Program-made: the position numbers and the translations under genes
The notes under the pieces: generated by a model
What the model was told of the DNA's origin: nothing
Database searches by the model: none
What the model saw: only the letters and a program-made list of their open reading frames with translations
Origin: Galaxea fascicularis
Lineage: Eukaryota > Cnidaria > Anthozoa > Scleractinia > Euphylliidae
Reading direction: 5' to 3'
Assembly (NCBI GenBank): GCA_948470475.1
Contig: OX419338.1
Coordinates: 34,879,144 to 34,943,143, forward strand
DNA length: 64,000 nt
Shown here: positions 58,201 to 61,200 of the stretch, piece by piece
Position numbering within the stretch: the first letter of the stretch is position 1
Layout of the letters: every line of letters starts with the position of its first letter

Positions 58201-58248
58201 AAAGAGTATAATACACCAAGAACGTTTATCCAGATTTGAAAATTCATT
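7683..58248 (-). CDS. giant secreted modular protein (ShK, VWC, FN2, 33 TSP1, WSC-like, vWA, LamG, PA14, GON)
   Basis: Sixty-seven exons were placed by splice sites, phase and domain content; each is listed separately. From the proximal signal exon (53332-53392) they give 4,543 codons ending at TAA 7683-7685. The order is signal peptide, ShK modules, VWC, FN2, TSP1 x20, WSC-like, TSP1 x8, WSC-like, TSP1 x4, vWA, TSP1, vWA, Pro/Gln repeats, vWA, LamG, PA14, GON, basic tail. Module borders are all phase 1. In known families TSP1 repeats bind matrix and glycans, vWA binds proteins, and GON is typical of ADAMTS9/20. No metalloprotease, transmembrane or cytoplasmic domain is seen, so a secreted matrix, mucus or skeletal-matrix adhesin is inferred. 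Cnidarian coadhesin-like or hemicentin-like names may be attached by automatic pipelines. Weak points are the 5' end and two possible C-termini. The domain calls are secure; the claim of one single transcript is less so. Confidence 0.8.
7955..8655 (-). other. last intron of the giant gene
   Basis: This 701-bp intron has donor GTATGT and acceptor TTCCACAG. No other coding signal is seen in it. Confidence 0.6.
8656..9017 (-). CDS. giant gene exon: GON domain, second half
   Basis: This phase 2-1 exon completes the GON domain. Key blocks are [38 protein letters not shown] and [10 protein letters not shown]. These follow the signature GDC-SAA-KC-G-F-I-L-GTG of the GON domain in ADAMTS9/ADAMTS20. 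It then carries a Cys-rich end (CGGSCGGC). The donor ACTG/GTATGT leads to the basic tail at 7683-7954. Without splicing the frame ends at TGA 8642-8644, four codons further on. Confidence 0.85.
9018..11049 (-). other. intron inside the GON domain, carrying a nested element
   Basis: This 2-kb phase-2 intron carries the element at 10122-10878. It also has short AGGTGACTCC/CCACCTTAA-type inverted ends near 9365 and 9690. No exon is seen. Confidence 0.6.
10122..10878. mobile_element. MITE-like element with a nested insertion
   Basis: The outer ends GGGAGTTTAAGAAACGAGGA and CCTAGTTTCTTAAACTCCC are inverted repeats, with the same interior (AACAATCGCTCTGCACG) as the copy at 4401-4743. The middle part (about 10440-10825) is a separate palindromic element with repeated CCGGCAGTCCGA, GACCGGCTGCCGG and GGCCATTTAG motifs, inserted into the first. 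Confidence 0.7.
11050..11311 (-). CDS. giant gene exon: GON domain, first half
   Basis: This phase 1-2 exon has [11 protein letters not shown], then [26 protein letters not shown] and KNFASF. This is the N-terminal GON pattern: Cys, EY, YC-GM, P-EY-L, NF. The frame passes exactly (AG/G) into the exon at 9017. Confidence 0.85.
11875..12062 (-). CDS. giant gene exon: PA14 domain, second half
   Basis: This phase 2-1 exon encodes [19 protein letters not shown] and DSLSVGYTL, the closing strands of a PA14 beta-barrel, then a Pro/Leu linker. PA14 modules usually bind carbohydrate. The join GA/C to the previous exon keeps the domain continuous. Confidence 0.8.
12341..12668 (-). CDS. giant gene exon: PA14 domain, first half
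   Basis: This phase 1-2 exon begins KLVGPYPG, then [37 protein letters not shown] and [12 protein letters not shown]. The G-Y-F-AP-TG-Y-F/L, then D-AEL-F order is the PA14 signature. A PA14 directly before a GON domain is an unusual pairing. Confidence 0.85.
12797..13295 (-). CDS. giant gene exon: LamG/concanavalin-like module, main part
   Basis: This phase 0-1 exon of 166 codons has strand patterns [53 protein letters not shown] and [11 protein letters not shown]. It matches a LamG-like or pentaxin/concanavalin jelly roll, usually a protein or glycan binding domain. It joins in phase 0 with the exon at 14803. Confidence 0.8.
13296..14802 (-). other. intron inside the LamG-like module
   Basis: This 1.5-kb phase-0 intron holds the element at 13764-14103 and its flanking inverted GAGATTTTCCCGTAACG arms (about 13637-13735), plus scattered repeat fragments. 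Nothing in it is coding. Confidence 0.6.
13764..14103. mobile_element. MITE-like element, second copy with TTATTATATGGCTA termini
   Basis: It begins TTATTATATGGCTA and ends TAGCCATATAATAA. The interior GGAGAATAATGCCCTAG is shared with 2843-2993. Just upstream, GGTCGTTACGGGAAAATCTC and its inverse GAGATTTTCCCGTAACGACC (13637-13735) form another palindrome. Confidence 0.7.
14803..14996 (-). CDS. giant gene exon: start of the LamG-like module
   Basis: This phase 1-0 exon reads [10 protein letters not shown], then DESGSGNNG and [16 protein letters not shown]. This is the opening of a concanavalin-like jelly roll (Y-F-D, D-SG-NNG, G-S/D-G). It continues in frame at 13295. Confidence 0.8.
15188..15398. 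mobile_element. MITE-like palindrome with CTTTATTACACCC termini
   Basis: CTTTATTACACCCATTTTGA and its inverse TCAAAATGGGTGTAATAAAG bound a 211-bp segment in the intron between 14996 and 15414. The terminal repeats are about 25 bp and near perfect. It has no coding capacity. Confidence 0.75.
15414..15587 (-). CDS. giant gene exon: Pro/Val/Ala-rich linker
   Basis: This 58-codon phase 1-1 exon links the third vWA to the LamG-like module. It has no Cys and is rich in Pro, Val and Ala ([18 protein letters not shown]). It is bounded by CTCCCTAG and GTGAGT and looks disordered. Confidence 0.75.
15772..15907 (-). CDS. giant gene exon: third vWA domain, last part
   Basis: This phase 0-1 exon has [17 protein letters not shown] and ends AEKVAKIIC, the final strand and helix of a vWA fold. 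It follows the phase-0 exon at 16460. Confidence 0.8.
16460..16633 (-). CDS. giant gene exon: third vWA domain, middle part
   Basis: This phase 0-0 exon reads [18 protein letters not shown], then [16 protein letters not shown] and [13 protein letters not shown]. The strand that normally ends T-D-G reads VTVLGPQ, so the third metal-site motif is lost. Confidence 0.8.
16862..17118 (-). CDS. giant gene exon: third vWA domain, first part
   Basis: This phase 1-0 exon has [18 protein letters not shown], then QWTQQKFFM and [10 protein letters not shown]. The DxSxS metal motif reads DSSSD, with its last Ser changed. The donor CTG/GTAGGT was chosen because it restores phase 0 with 16633. A GTAATG site four bases further on would not. 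Confidence 0.8.
17250..17450. repeat. degenerate GACTGACTGACC-type simple repeat
   Basis: Irregular repeats of ACTGACCGACTAACCG lie in the intron before the third vWA. They are low complexity, with no fixed unit, and non-coding. Confidence 0.65.
17740..17784 (-). CDS. giant gene microexon: Pro/Thr/Ser linker
   Basis: This 45-nt phase 1-1 exon ([14 protein letters not shown]) lies between clear TACTTTAG and GTAAGT sites and links the Pro/Gln repeat exon to the third vWA. Confidence 0.65.
17850..18120. repeat. dispersed repeat with GTCTTCATCAG-type inverted motifs
   Basis: CTAGTGTCTTCATCAGGGAT and its inverse-like GCTGATGAAGACACTA (near 18083) flank about 150 bp. Related sequence lies at about 62320-62430 (GATAAAGACACTAGACAGGA). 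It is probably the end of a transposon family. Confidence 0.5.
18253..19842 (-). CDS. giant gene exon: Pro/Val/Gln/Asn-rich repeat region
   Basis: This single 530-codon exon is phase 1-1. It opens with a basic/acidic helix ([20 protein letters not shown]) and is then Cys-free and low complexity. Residues about 150-290 contain 42-residue tandem repeats with the core [19 protein letters not shown]. Over a dozen N-glycosylation sequons occur (SNAS, SNAT, FNVS, PNVS, LNVS, GNAS, TNAS). It resembles a mucin-like or adhesive spacer. It lies between the second and third vWA. The donor is CAAG/GTATTA. Confidence 0.85.
20006..20566 (-). CDS. giant gene exon: second vWA domain (metal site lost)
   Basis: This one-exon, 187-residue vWA fold reads [54 protein letters not shown] and [10 protein letters not shown]. 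The first MIDAS Asp of DxSxS is Pro, and the TDG/SDG turn is SDH. Metal-dependent ligand binding therefore looks unlikely. Phase is 1-1. Confidence 0.85.
21013..21159 (-). CDS. giant gene exon: TSP1 repeat 33
   Basis: This short TSP1 (49 residues) sits between the first and second v[10 protein letters not shown] and CMKTCGTG are followed by CLTGANCRG and a CKIQDCP end. It lacks the NP-P-GG loop, like repeat 32. Phase is 1-1. Confidence 0.8.
21490..21510 (-). CDS. giant gene microexon: poly-proline linker
   Basis: Only 21 nt separate TTTTTGCAG and GTAAGT. The exon encodes KPPPPP in phase 1-1 and joins the first vWA to TSP1-33. It is too small for ORF detection. Skipping it would keep the frame. 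Confidence 0.6.
21698..21977. mobile_element. MITE-like element with GCCGCGGCTA termini
   Basis: Left end AAGCCGCGGCTAGACGAGCG and right end CGCTCGTGTAGCCGCGGCTT are inverted repeats. The interior is GC-rich with repeated TGTCGC and GCGACA motifs. It lies in the intron between 21510 and 22080. Confidence 0.75.
22080..22649 (-). CDS. giant gene exon: first vWA domain
   Basis: This is a complete 190-residue vWA in one exon: [19 protein letters not shown] (near-canonical DxSxS, reading DASGT), [40 protein letters not shown] and TIVALGVGD. The Thr and TDG motifs are kept, so it is the best candidate for metal-dependent binding of the three. Phase is 1-1. Confidence 0.88.
22866..23015 (-). CDS. 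giant gene exon: TSP1 repeat 32
   Basis: A 50-residue short-type TSP1 with [16 protein letters not shown], then CQGGATCVG and CKVQDCP. The NP-P-GG loop is missing. It lies just before the first vWA. Confidence 0.8.
23520..23690 (-). CDS. giant gene exon: TSP1 repeat 31
   Basis: This 57-residue TSP1 has [29 protein letters not shown] and a DDCP end. CSVTCG is the classical TSP1 hexapeptide. Phase is 1-1. Confidence 0.82.
24143..24313 (-). CDS. giant gene exon: TSP1 repeat 30
   Basis: It has [29 protein letters not shown] and a CRMTPCP end, with 57 residues in phase 1-1 between TTCATAG and GTAAGT. Confidence 0.82.
24981..25166 (-). CDS. giant gene exon: TSP1 repeat 29
   Basis: It has [29 protein letters not shown] and a CEIRPCA end. 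It is the first repeat after the second WSC-like module and, at 62 residues, longer than its neighbours. Confidence 0.82.
25616..25860 (-). CDS. giant gene exon: second WSC-like module, part 2
   Basis: This 245-nt exon is phase 2-1, the same length and phase as the matching exon of the first copy (32039-32283). It reads [20 protein letters not shown] then [19 protein letters not shown] and [14 protein letters not shown]. The WSC-like core is C-A-G-FG-Q-YGEC-SG. Confidence 0.75.
26623..26744. mobile_element. MITE-like palindrome in an intron of the WSC-like module
   Basis: ATGAACAGGCAGCGCTCCAA and its inverse TTGGAGCGCTGACAGGTATT form terminal repeats of about 23 bp around a 75-bp core. It lies in the 0.98-kb intron 25861-26842. 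Confidence 0.7.
26843..26984 (-). CDS. giant gene exon: second WSC-like module, part 1
   Basis: This phase 1-2 exon has [18 protein letters not shown], then [11 protein letters not shown]. The opening GC-F-D-R-LP and the closing VIC/R match the first copy at 32967-33132, but it is 24 nt shorter. Confidence 0.75.
27356..27523 (-). CDS. giant gene exon: TSP1 repeat 28
   Basis: It has [29 protein letters not shown] and an unusual DCC end, where most repeats end CP. Last repeat of the second block. Confidence 0.82.
27665..27841 (-). CDS. giant gene exon: TSP1 repeat 27
   Basis: It has [36 protein letters not shown] and CNTRPCA. The CD-TCG form lacks the Ser of the CSxTCG motif. Confidence 0.82.
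28102..28272 (-). CDS. giant gene exon: TSP1 repeat 26
   Basis: It has TWSPWTSC, then CSATCGAA in place of CGx[14 protein letters not shown] and a CELEPCM end. The Gly after CG is lost. Confidence 0.8.
28504..28674 (-). CDS. giant gene exon: TSP1 repeat 25
   Basis: It has AWSMWSFC, then CSVKCGPG (Lys replaces Thr/Ser in CSxTCG, so no O-fucose acceptor), [13 protein letters not shown] and SDCP. Confidence 0.82.
28748..28927 (-). CDS. giant gene exon: TSP1 repeat 24
   Basis: It has EWSDWSTC, then CSRSCSGG with Ser in place of the motif Gly, [13 protein letters not shown] and PEPCP. Confidence 0.82.
29389..29556 (-). CDS. giant gene exon: TSP1 repeat 23
   Basis: It has [29 protein letters not shown] and a basic end TVRRC. 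56 residues. Confidence 0.82.
29841..29897. repeat. perfect 19-bp hairpin
   Basis: CCGTGCAGTCACGTTTTCA (29841-29859) is followed after 19 nt by its exact reverse complement (29879-29897). It is intronic, between TSP1 repeats 22 and 23. It is probably a small palindromic element; no gene product is known. Confidence 0.8.
30154..30324 (-). CDS. giant gene exon: TSP1 repeat 22
   Basis: It has [29 protein letters not shown] and CNQGECP. Phase is 1-1 between CTCTGCAG and GTGAGT. Confidence 0.82.
30719..30790 (-). tRNA. tRNA-Thr-like gene (GGT by position), unit 1
   Basis: 72 nt fold as a cloverleaf. The acceptor GGCTTCA pairs with TGAAGCC, the D arm is GCTC/GAGC and the T arm ACGGG/CCCGT with loop TTCGAAT. 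A box TAGCTCAGTTGG and B box GGTTCGAATCC are intact, and a T6 run follows as a Pol III stop. The anticodon by position is GGT, but base 33 is C instead of T and the inner anticodon-stem pair is A-C. It is therefore probably a tRNA-derived repeat and not a translating tRNA. Confidence 0.6.
30968..31039 (-). tRNA. tRNA-Thr-like gene, unit 2
   Basis: It is the same 72-nt structure one period downstream. One change in the 3' acceptor strand gives a T-G pair. The C33 oddity is kept, and A box, B box and T-run are intact. Confidence 0.55.
31217..31247 (-). pseudogene. truncated tRNA-like fragment, unit 3
   Basis: Only the 3' 31 nt (T arm and acceptor strand) remain. The copy stops where the inverted flank begins. 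Confidence 0.65.
31394..31582 (-). CDS. giant gene exon: TSP1 repeat 21
   Basis: It has [35 protein letters not shown] and TNKLCP. It is the first TSP1 after the first WSC-like module and long (63 residues). The donor is CCAG/GTCGGT. Confidence 0.82.
32039..32283 (-). CDS. giant gene exon: first WSC-like module, part 2
   Basis: This 245-nt exon is phase 2-1. It reads [20 protein letters not shown] then [21 protein letters not shown] and [26 protein letters not shown] is a WSC-like core as seen in cnidarian secreted proteins. The Cys spacing is not that of a textbook WSC domain. WSC modules bind carbohydrate. Confidence 0.75.
32967..33132 (-). CDS. giant gene exon: first WSC-like module, part 1
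   Basis: This phase 1-2 exon reads [20 protein letters not shown], then [11 protein letters not shown]. The donor TGCAG/GTTTGT leads in frame to 32283. Confidence 0.75.
33778..33945 (-). CDS. giant gene exon: TSP1 repeat 20
   Basis: It has [29 protein letters not shown] and a GDCC end. It is the last repeat of the first block and, at 56 residues, of the short form common in block 2. Confidence 0.82.
34203..34358. mobile_element. palindromic element with CTTACTAACC termini
   Basis: CTTACTAACCTCGTTTTCTC is mirrored by GAACTCGGTTAGTAAG, and inner CTGTAAGTTACGGA by TCCGTAACTTACAG. Another inverted stretch (GGGCCGTA/TACGGCC) lies just upstream at 34120-34145. It is intronic, between TSP1 repeats 19 and 20. 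Confidence 0.7.
34521..34700 (-). CDS. giant gene exon: TSP1 repeat 19
   Basis: It has [36 protein letters not shown] and KDYCP. 60 residues. Confidence 0.83.
35160..35310. repeat. dispersed repeat shared with 56335-56485
   Basis: GCACCTCTCAGTAACCTCTT, ATTAACACGCAGCTCCATTG and GAGCTGCGTGCC recur in opposite orientation near 56335-56485 (CACGCAGCTCTCGGAACAAC, CAATGGAGCTTCGTGTTAAT, AAGAGGTTTCTGAGAGGTGC). It is a MITE-like family. Confidence 0.65.
35394..35564 (-). CDS. giant gene exon: TSP1 repeat 18
   Basis: It has [29 protein letters not shown] and SYRPCP. 57 residues, short form. Confidence 0.82.
35936..36118 (-). CDS. giant gene exon: TSP1 repeat 17
   Basis: It has [37 protein letters not shown] and GDCP. 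61 residues. Confidence 0.83.
36528..36704 (-). CDS. giant gene exon: TSP1 repeat 16
   Basis: It has [35 protein letters not shown] and VIQCP. 59 residues. Confidence 0.83.
36805..37010. repeat. two direct copies of a GATGAGTAAAAT-type repeat
   Basis: TTTAACCCCT, TGATGAGTAAAATTGTCTGG, AGTAAAATCTATAAAGTCA and CTTAG-GAGG recur about 107-110 bp apart. Related CTTTAACCC fragments also occur near 14320 and 32890. It is intronic. Confidence 0.65.
37089..37265 (-). CDS. giant gene exon: TSP1 repeat 15
   Basis: It has EWNNWSPC (an Asn inside WxxW), [28 protein letters not shown] and DVNCP. 59 residues. Confidence 0.83.
37800..37982 (-). CDS. giant gene exon: TSP1 repeat 14
   Basis: It has [36 protein letters not shown] and LTPCP. 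61 residues. Confidence 0.83.
38386..38553 (-). CDS. giant gene exon: TSP1 repeat 13 (divergent)
   Basis: It opens [13 protein letters not shown] with an extra Cys pair before WxxW, then [20 protein letters not shown] and CRSEPCP. The GG of the loop is missing. 56 residues, phase 1-1. It is clearly a TSP1 but the most divergent of the first block. Confidence 0.78.
38826..39002 (-). CDS. giant gene exon: TSP1 repeat 12
   Basis: It has [36 protein letters not shown] and LVDCR. 59 residues. Confidence 0.83.
39256..39432 (-). CDS. giant gene exon: TSP1 repeat 11
   Basis: It has [36 protein letters not shown] and LNACP. 59 residues. Confidence 0.83.
39609..39785 (-). CDS. giant gene exon: TSP1 repeat 10
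   Basis: It has [36 protein letters not shown] and SEPCP. 59 residues. Confidence 0.83.
39990..40120. repeat. dispersed repeat shared (inverted) with 45400-45535
   Basis: CAATACCCCTAGCCCTGATA, CAAAAGAAGCTACAGGTCAT and GACCAATGAAAATAGAGG appear as reverse complements at 45400-45535. The two copies are intronic or near exons and in opposite orientation. Confidence 0.7.
40200..40382 (-). CDS. giant gene exon: TSP1 repeat 9
   Basis: It has [36 protein letters not shown] and ERSCP. 61 residues. It is clear only after translation in the exon frame, not in the longest ORF. Confidence 0.82.
40624..40800 (-). CDS. giant gene exon: TSP1 repeat 8
   Basis: It has [36 protein letters not shown] and NQDCL. 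59 residues. Confidence 0.83.
41151..41327 (-). CDS. giant gene exon: TSP1 repeat 7
   Basis: It has [36 protein letters not shown] and LVDCP. 59 residues. Confidence 0.83.
41816..41998 (-). CDS. giant gene exon: TSP1 repeat 6
   Basis: It has [29 protein letters not shown] (Arg replaces the first Gly of GG), GLGLPNE and a MRHCG end. 61 residues. Confidence 0.83.
42270..42431 (-). CDS. giant gene exon: TSP1 repeat 5 (shortened loop)
   Basis: It has RWSDWTPC and CSRTCGSG, then [14 protein letters not shown] in place of the NP-P-GG-DC-LG loop, and SQHCP. 54 residues, the shortest of the first block. Confidence 0.8.
42923..43099 (-). CDS. giant gene exon: TSP1 repeat 4
   Basis: It has [36 protein letters not shown] and LTECP. 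The donor is CCAG/GTCTGT. 59 residues. Confidence 0.82.
43761..43937 (-). CDS. giant gene exon: TSP1 repeat 3
   Basis: It has [36 protein letters not shown] and DGPCE. 59 residues. Confidence 0.83.
44404..44586 (-). CDS. giant gene exon: TSP1 repeat 2
   Basis: It has [36 protein letters not shown] and KISCP. 61 residues. Confidence 0.83.
44913..45095 (-). CDS. giant gene exon: TSP1 repeat 1
   Basis: It has [35 protein letters not shown] and NPLLCP. It is the first TSP1 of the array; 61 residues. Confidence 0.83.
45591..45722 (-). CDS. giant gene exon: Thr/Pro/Ala linker
   Basis: This 44-codon phase 1-1 exon between FN2 and TSP1-1 has no Cys and reads [20 protein letters not shown] then [10 protein letters not shown]. 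It is probably an O-glycosylated spacer. Confidence 0.75.
46133..46309 (-). CDS. giant gene exon: fibronectin type II module
   Basis: This phase 1-1 exon of 59 residues reads [17 protein letters not shown], then [11 protein letters not shown] and DGMWGRC. All four FN2 cysteines and the aromatic core are present. FN2 modules bind collagen-like ligands. Confidence 0.9.
46806..46988 (-). CDS. giant gene exon: von Willebrand C (VWC) module
   Basis: This phase 1-1 exon of 61 residues reads [35 protein letters not shown] and WKCCPEC. It has the CxxCxC and CCPxC signatures. VWC modules often bind TGF-beta/BMP-type ligands or matrix. Confidence 0.88.
47509..47547 (-). CDS. giant gene microexon before VWC
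   Basis: This 39-nt phase 1-1 exon ([13 protein letters not shown]) lies between TTTTTACAG and GTGAGT. It has an N-glycosylation sequon (NKT). Skipping it would keep the frame, so it could be an alternative exon. Confidence 0.55.
48104..48157 (-). CDS. giant gene small exon: Pro/Ala linker
   Basis: This 54-nt phase 1-1 exon ([17 protein letters not shown]) lies between TTTTTAG and GTAAGA and follows the last ShK module. Confidence 0.65.
48364..48471 (-). CDS. giant gene exon: ShK-type module (last)
   Basis: Six-Cys ShK/SXC pattern: [33 protein letters not shown]. 36 residues, phase 1-1. ShK modules in multi-domain animal proteins serve as extracellular Cys-rich modules; the name comes from a sea anemone peptide and does not make this a toxin. 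Confidence 0.85.
48472..50981 (-). other. 2.5-kb AT-rich intron
   Basis: It is very AT-rich and contains the palindrome at 50354-50500. I found no exon, RNA gene or other structure in the remainder. Confidence 0.6.
50354..50500. mobile_element. MITE-like palindrome with TTGTTCAAAG termini
   Basis: GGTTGTTCAAAGGCTGGATT and its inverse-like AACGTTTGAACAAATG bound mirrored AGCGCTATCCACTGGATGAA and CGGTAGATAGCGCTATC arms. It is a small palindromic element. Confidence 0.7.
50982..51083 (-). CDS. giant gene exon: ShK-type module
   Basis: [31 protein letters not shown], 34 residues, phase 1-1. It is closest in sequence to the last ShK module (ENEW...KNCKRKCG), which suggests a local exon duplication. 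Confidence 0.85.
51395..51499 (-). CDS. giant gene exon: ShK-type module
   Basis: [31 protein letters not shown], 35 residues, phase 1-1, bounded by TTTCTAG and GTAAGT. Confidence 0.85.
51882..52211 (-). CDS. giant gene exon: Val/Lys/Asn-rich linker
   Basis: This 110-codon Cys-free exon, phase 1-1, lies between ShK modules. Alternating strands appear as [39 protein letters not shown] and TTVLEIPEG. No family is recognised. Confidence 0.75.
52511..52618 (-). CDS. giant gene exon: ShK-type module
   Basis: [33 protein letters not shown], 36 residues, phase 1-1. It resembles the upstream module at 56552 (SWC, DW...NCPK). Confidence 0.85.
52916..52957 (-). CDS. giant gene small exon after the proximal signal exon
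   Basis: This 42-nt phase 1-1 exon ([13 protein letters not shown]) is bounded by CATCCTCAG and GTAAGT and has an NTT sequon. It can receive either the signal exon at 53332 or the linker exon at 54411 in frame. Confidence 0.65.
53332..53392 (-). CDS. proximal first exon: signal peptide
   Basis: ATG (53390-53392) opens [20 protein letters not shown], a textbook signal peptide with a basic n-region and Leu-rich core. It then meets AA/GTGAGC in phase 1, the phase needed by the exon at 52957. Read on past the donor, the frame is an unlikely protein. It is the better-framed of two candidate starts. Confidence 0.7.
53393..54410 (-). other. upstream of the proximal start / intron of the distal form
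   Basis: It would serve as promoter of the proximal start and as intron of the distal transcript. An AATAAA on the minus strand at 54230-54235 lies 141 nt after the stop reached by reading through the linker exon. No other coding signal is seen. Confidence 0.5.
54411..55463 (-). CDS. upstream linker exon: Pro/Thr/Glu/Val-rich with IKISF repeats
   Basis: This 351-codon Cys-free exon, phase 1-1, has sequons such as NYT, NET, NKT and NAT. Three spaced copies of a short motif occur: [26 protein letters not shown] and [13 protein letters not shown]. The donor is CAAC/GTAAGT. If it is not spliced, the frame ends after 11 more codons at 54376-54378. No family is recognised; it is probably an extended, glycosylated spacer. 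Confidence 0.75.
55464..56551 (-). other. intron between upstream ShK module and linker exon
   Basis: It is 1.1 kb. It holds the repeat at 56335-56485, partner of 35160-35310, and otherwise shows nothing. Confidence 0.55.
56335..56485. repeat. dispersed repeat, partner of 35160-35310
   Basis: It carries CACGCAGCTCTCGGAACAAC, GGGCCCTAGCCCTGAAACAA and AAGAGGTTTCTGAGAGGTGC in inverted order relative to the copy at 35160-35310. Confidence 0.65.
56552..56662 (-). CDS. upstream exon: ShK-type module
   Basis: [34 protein letters not shown], 37 residues, phase 1-1, bounded by CCCTCGTAG and GTGAGT. It is the most N-terminal of five ShK modules and is joined to either a separate small gene or a longer isoform. 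Confidence 0.82.
56663..58177 (-). other. intron after the distal signal exon
   Basis: 1.5 kb of AT-rich sequence with no exon, RNA or repeat that I can support. Confidence 0.55.
58178..58248 (-). CDS. distal first exon: signal peptide, out of frame by one base
   Basis: ATG (58246-58248) opens [16 protein letters not shown], a plausible signal-peptide core. The donor ATG/GTAAGA gives a 71-nt coding part, which is phase 2. The next exon (56552-56662) and every other module border require phase 1. A run of five A on the + strand (58200-58204) sits inside the exon; one base fewer would restore phase 1. It may be an assembly error, a polymorphism or a real break. Splicing to an unseen exon is also possible. 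Confidence 0.55.
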
Positions 58249-61200
58249 GCTAGTTGCTTTTATCCTGAATTGATATCCCGTTTTTCTCTGCGATCGAGAG
58301 AAATGATGACAAAGTTGTCTATTGGCCTTTCCCTCCTACCCACGTGCCTCGCTTCTGGAAACGAAACGTTTAAAACATTGAATGTCAAATTTTTACGAAA
58401 ACACCCCGAAGTTGCAGGAAGTACTAAAAACAATCGGAGGAAAAGTTTTGTCAAAGTTGAGATTCGTTTAGTTCGCGTCTCCTTCAACTACCCGTTGCCT
58501 TGAATGGTGCTTTATTGATTTCTTTAAATGTTAGGAAACCTGTCGCATCACAAGAAAGTTTACGTTTAAAACTAGTATCAGAAAAGACTTGAACTTAATG
58601 ACAGCCAGCCTCTAAATTCGAAACGAACGAGAAAAAAATTTGAATAGTATAAGGCGTTTGTCGCACAAGTCTGTTTTATTTGCTAGAATAATTGCTTCCA
58701 GTTTCGCACACTCTTAGAGGTCTATTTTAAAATCTTAAAAATGCGCTCGATAGAAAAGGATACCAAAAATGTGGATGGTCTTCTAATAGTTTTCCGTCTT
58801 TTTTTCATAGTTCGTCAGTCGCTGTTTTAGAACAAAACTTCCCCTCCTTTTAACTTAATTAAATCCAGAAATAAAAATTTTGGCATCAAAGTGATCATTC
58901 AGGAGTTTATAGTCTCAGTTCCTAAATTTTAAACAATAAACTGCCAAAGTCGTCTGAGACGCTTTTATATCTTACCTTCGAAAGCGGCCTTCAGCAAGAA
59001 TAACCCTCGATTCCTATTATGTTGTCACTGTGTTAAGAGTTAGCCTCATCTCGCTGTGTTGTATAACGACATTTCTACTCTGAAGTTATTAGCCGGTAAA
59101 TAACCAATTCTTTTGTTAACAAAAATGCGAACCTGATGTTGGCACATGCGCATTTGGCGAGCCACGTATGTAATCAAGTAAGGCACGGACTGAATGCGCA
59201 TGCTTAGTATTCTGTTTCTGTGATGTTACTGGTAAGACAATTAAAGAAAGCTTATCATTTCTGGTAGTGTCAAAGCTATGAAACAACCGAAGATCAAAAC
59301 AGCGGTGGAATGTAGCTCGTTTGGCAAGCTATGGCCTACGACTGGATTCGTTTAGTTTGTTTGAAAAAGCTTTGCCTTTACAGCTGAAACTATCGAAACA
59401 CGTGATAGATGTAAGCTTGAAGAGAACGAAATTTGAGTTATATTCTACGAAAGAATACTTCTGGAACGATAGTTTGGCATAACTGCAAAACCGAAATTTC
59501 AACTATTTGCCAAGAATAACCAGTTTTACTTCAAGAAGCAGTTCCTGCTGACTAATTCTGACTATTTGCACAAAAACTCCAGCCTGAAGGAAAAGCTGCT
59601 AATTCAAATTTGACGGGTAGCGCTTTTTTTAATTAGGAAAAGATCAAAGATCACGAACTGACGAACAAGCAGCGCTGTTTGTAGCCACGCCACCGTCTTT
59701 TGCTAGCAGGTTTCTCATTCAGATTGGCACACTCACACATTGACGCGAATTTAGATTTTAATTTTCCTCATTGATTTACACATTTCTATCTTTCAATTGA
59801 TTGATACTGGGCTGAAAAAATAGTGTAAAACAAGTACCACCTGTGTAACTCAGCACCTTTCACTTAATGGGCTATTTCACTTAGGCACTACCGGTATGAT
59901 TAACAGTGAAAGTAAATGTGCGCCCCAGAATGCTCAGTTGGCACGCCTCCGTTCATTCACACCCAATACCCTGACACCTGAAGTGAAATGAATCCTGGTT
60001 AGCAGTCAGGGTTCGCCCTGACTCATTCCCCCCCTTCCCCCCCCCCAAAAAAAAAAGTTTGACGTCGACGCTGTGTTTGAGACTGGTGAACTGGAGAGAA
60101 CAATTCACGCTAACTTTTCGAAAGTAGACCCAGGCTTACCAGCTAACCCTTCAACGTCCAAAATGCCTCTTAGTTTGAGACTAACTTGTAGCTGGCGATA
60201 AGACCGATCAATAGTCAACACTGGGTATCTTTGTATATGGAACCATTGAAATATCTGCGGCCTTGAGTCACTGAGGGCTAAGCTTAGCTGACGGTCACTG
60301 TTCGGTGATTGCGAGTAAGTGCATGATCTCTAATCTGGTAGGTTTGTCGCGTTATAAGCGTTTCTAACCCATTTCCTCTGCAGAAGCTCCGACCGGTATT
60401 ATTAAGCCGGAATGTGGATCAAGGCAAGCCTTTGAAAGAGAACAGTGGTGAGCTCGAGAGGTGTGGTTTCATGCTGATGACTGAGACGCCAAACATGAAG
60501 TATACTTAGCAAACATGGCGGTTCATGAGTGAAGTTGTCTCTCTGGCCATTCTGTGAATAGATTCCGAGACCTACAAAGCGAATACGGACAAGTTTTCAT
60601 TGGTAAAAATTCTAATCGATGCGAGATTTTGCTGATGGGAATCGGGAGAGTTCCATGCGCGTGGCATGGTGGAATTATGCAGATTCTTTCCGTGTAAAAA
60701 AAACAAGGCAAATTGGCATACGCGAGATTGGCGCCCATCAAATGGCTGAGTCACGACCGGAAGAAAAAATGCCGAGAACCAAATTTAAATCAGACAAATA
60801 CCAAGGTCTGGTCTTGAGTTTTGCTGTTAACGCAGACTCTAGATTTCTACGCACGTCAGTTTTCTCTTGACAAACTGACGACAAAGTGCGCTTTTCGGTG
60901 TTACTCCTTGGCCGAAAAACTGTTTGTTTAGCATTTGTTGCGAAAGGCATGGTATAATGCAGTGGAAATTGGGACTCATCGGCCCGTTTTTGGGCTGTGA
61001 TGAGTGTGAATCTAAGCCGTCGGAGCTATAAACAGGGTAGCATAACGTTGTGACTAAACTTCAACAAAAAGCAAATATTAACAACATTTTTGACGCAAAT
61101 ACACGCGTCGTTGGAACGAGGTTAAATTTCTAAAAAGAACGGAAGGAAAAAAACATATCATCTGATTTTCGTGAAGGAAGCTGAATTACTGCAGCAAAAC

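Noticed and set aside
7683..58248. Gene as an ADAMTS protease or hemicentin orthologue
   Set aside because: No metalloprotease HExxH or spacer domain and no immunoglobulin array is present. Only TSP1, vWA and GON are shared.
58260..58487. Minus-strand ORF with a signal-peptide-like start (MKETRTKRIS...)
   Set aside because: It ends at a stop just before the distal first exon. It has no donor in a useful phase and no domain.
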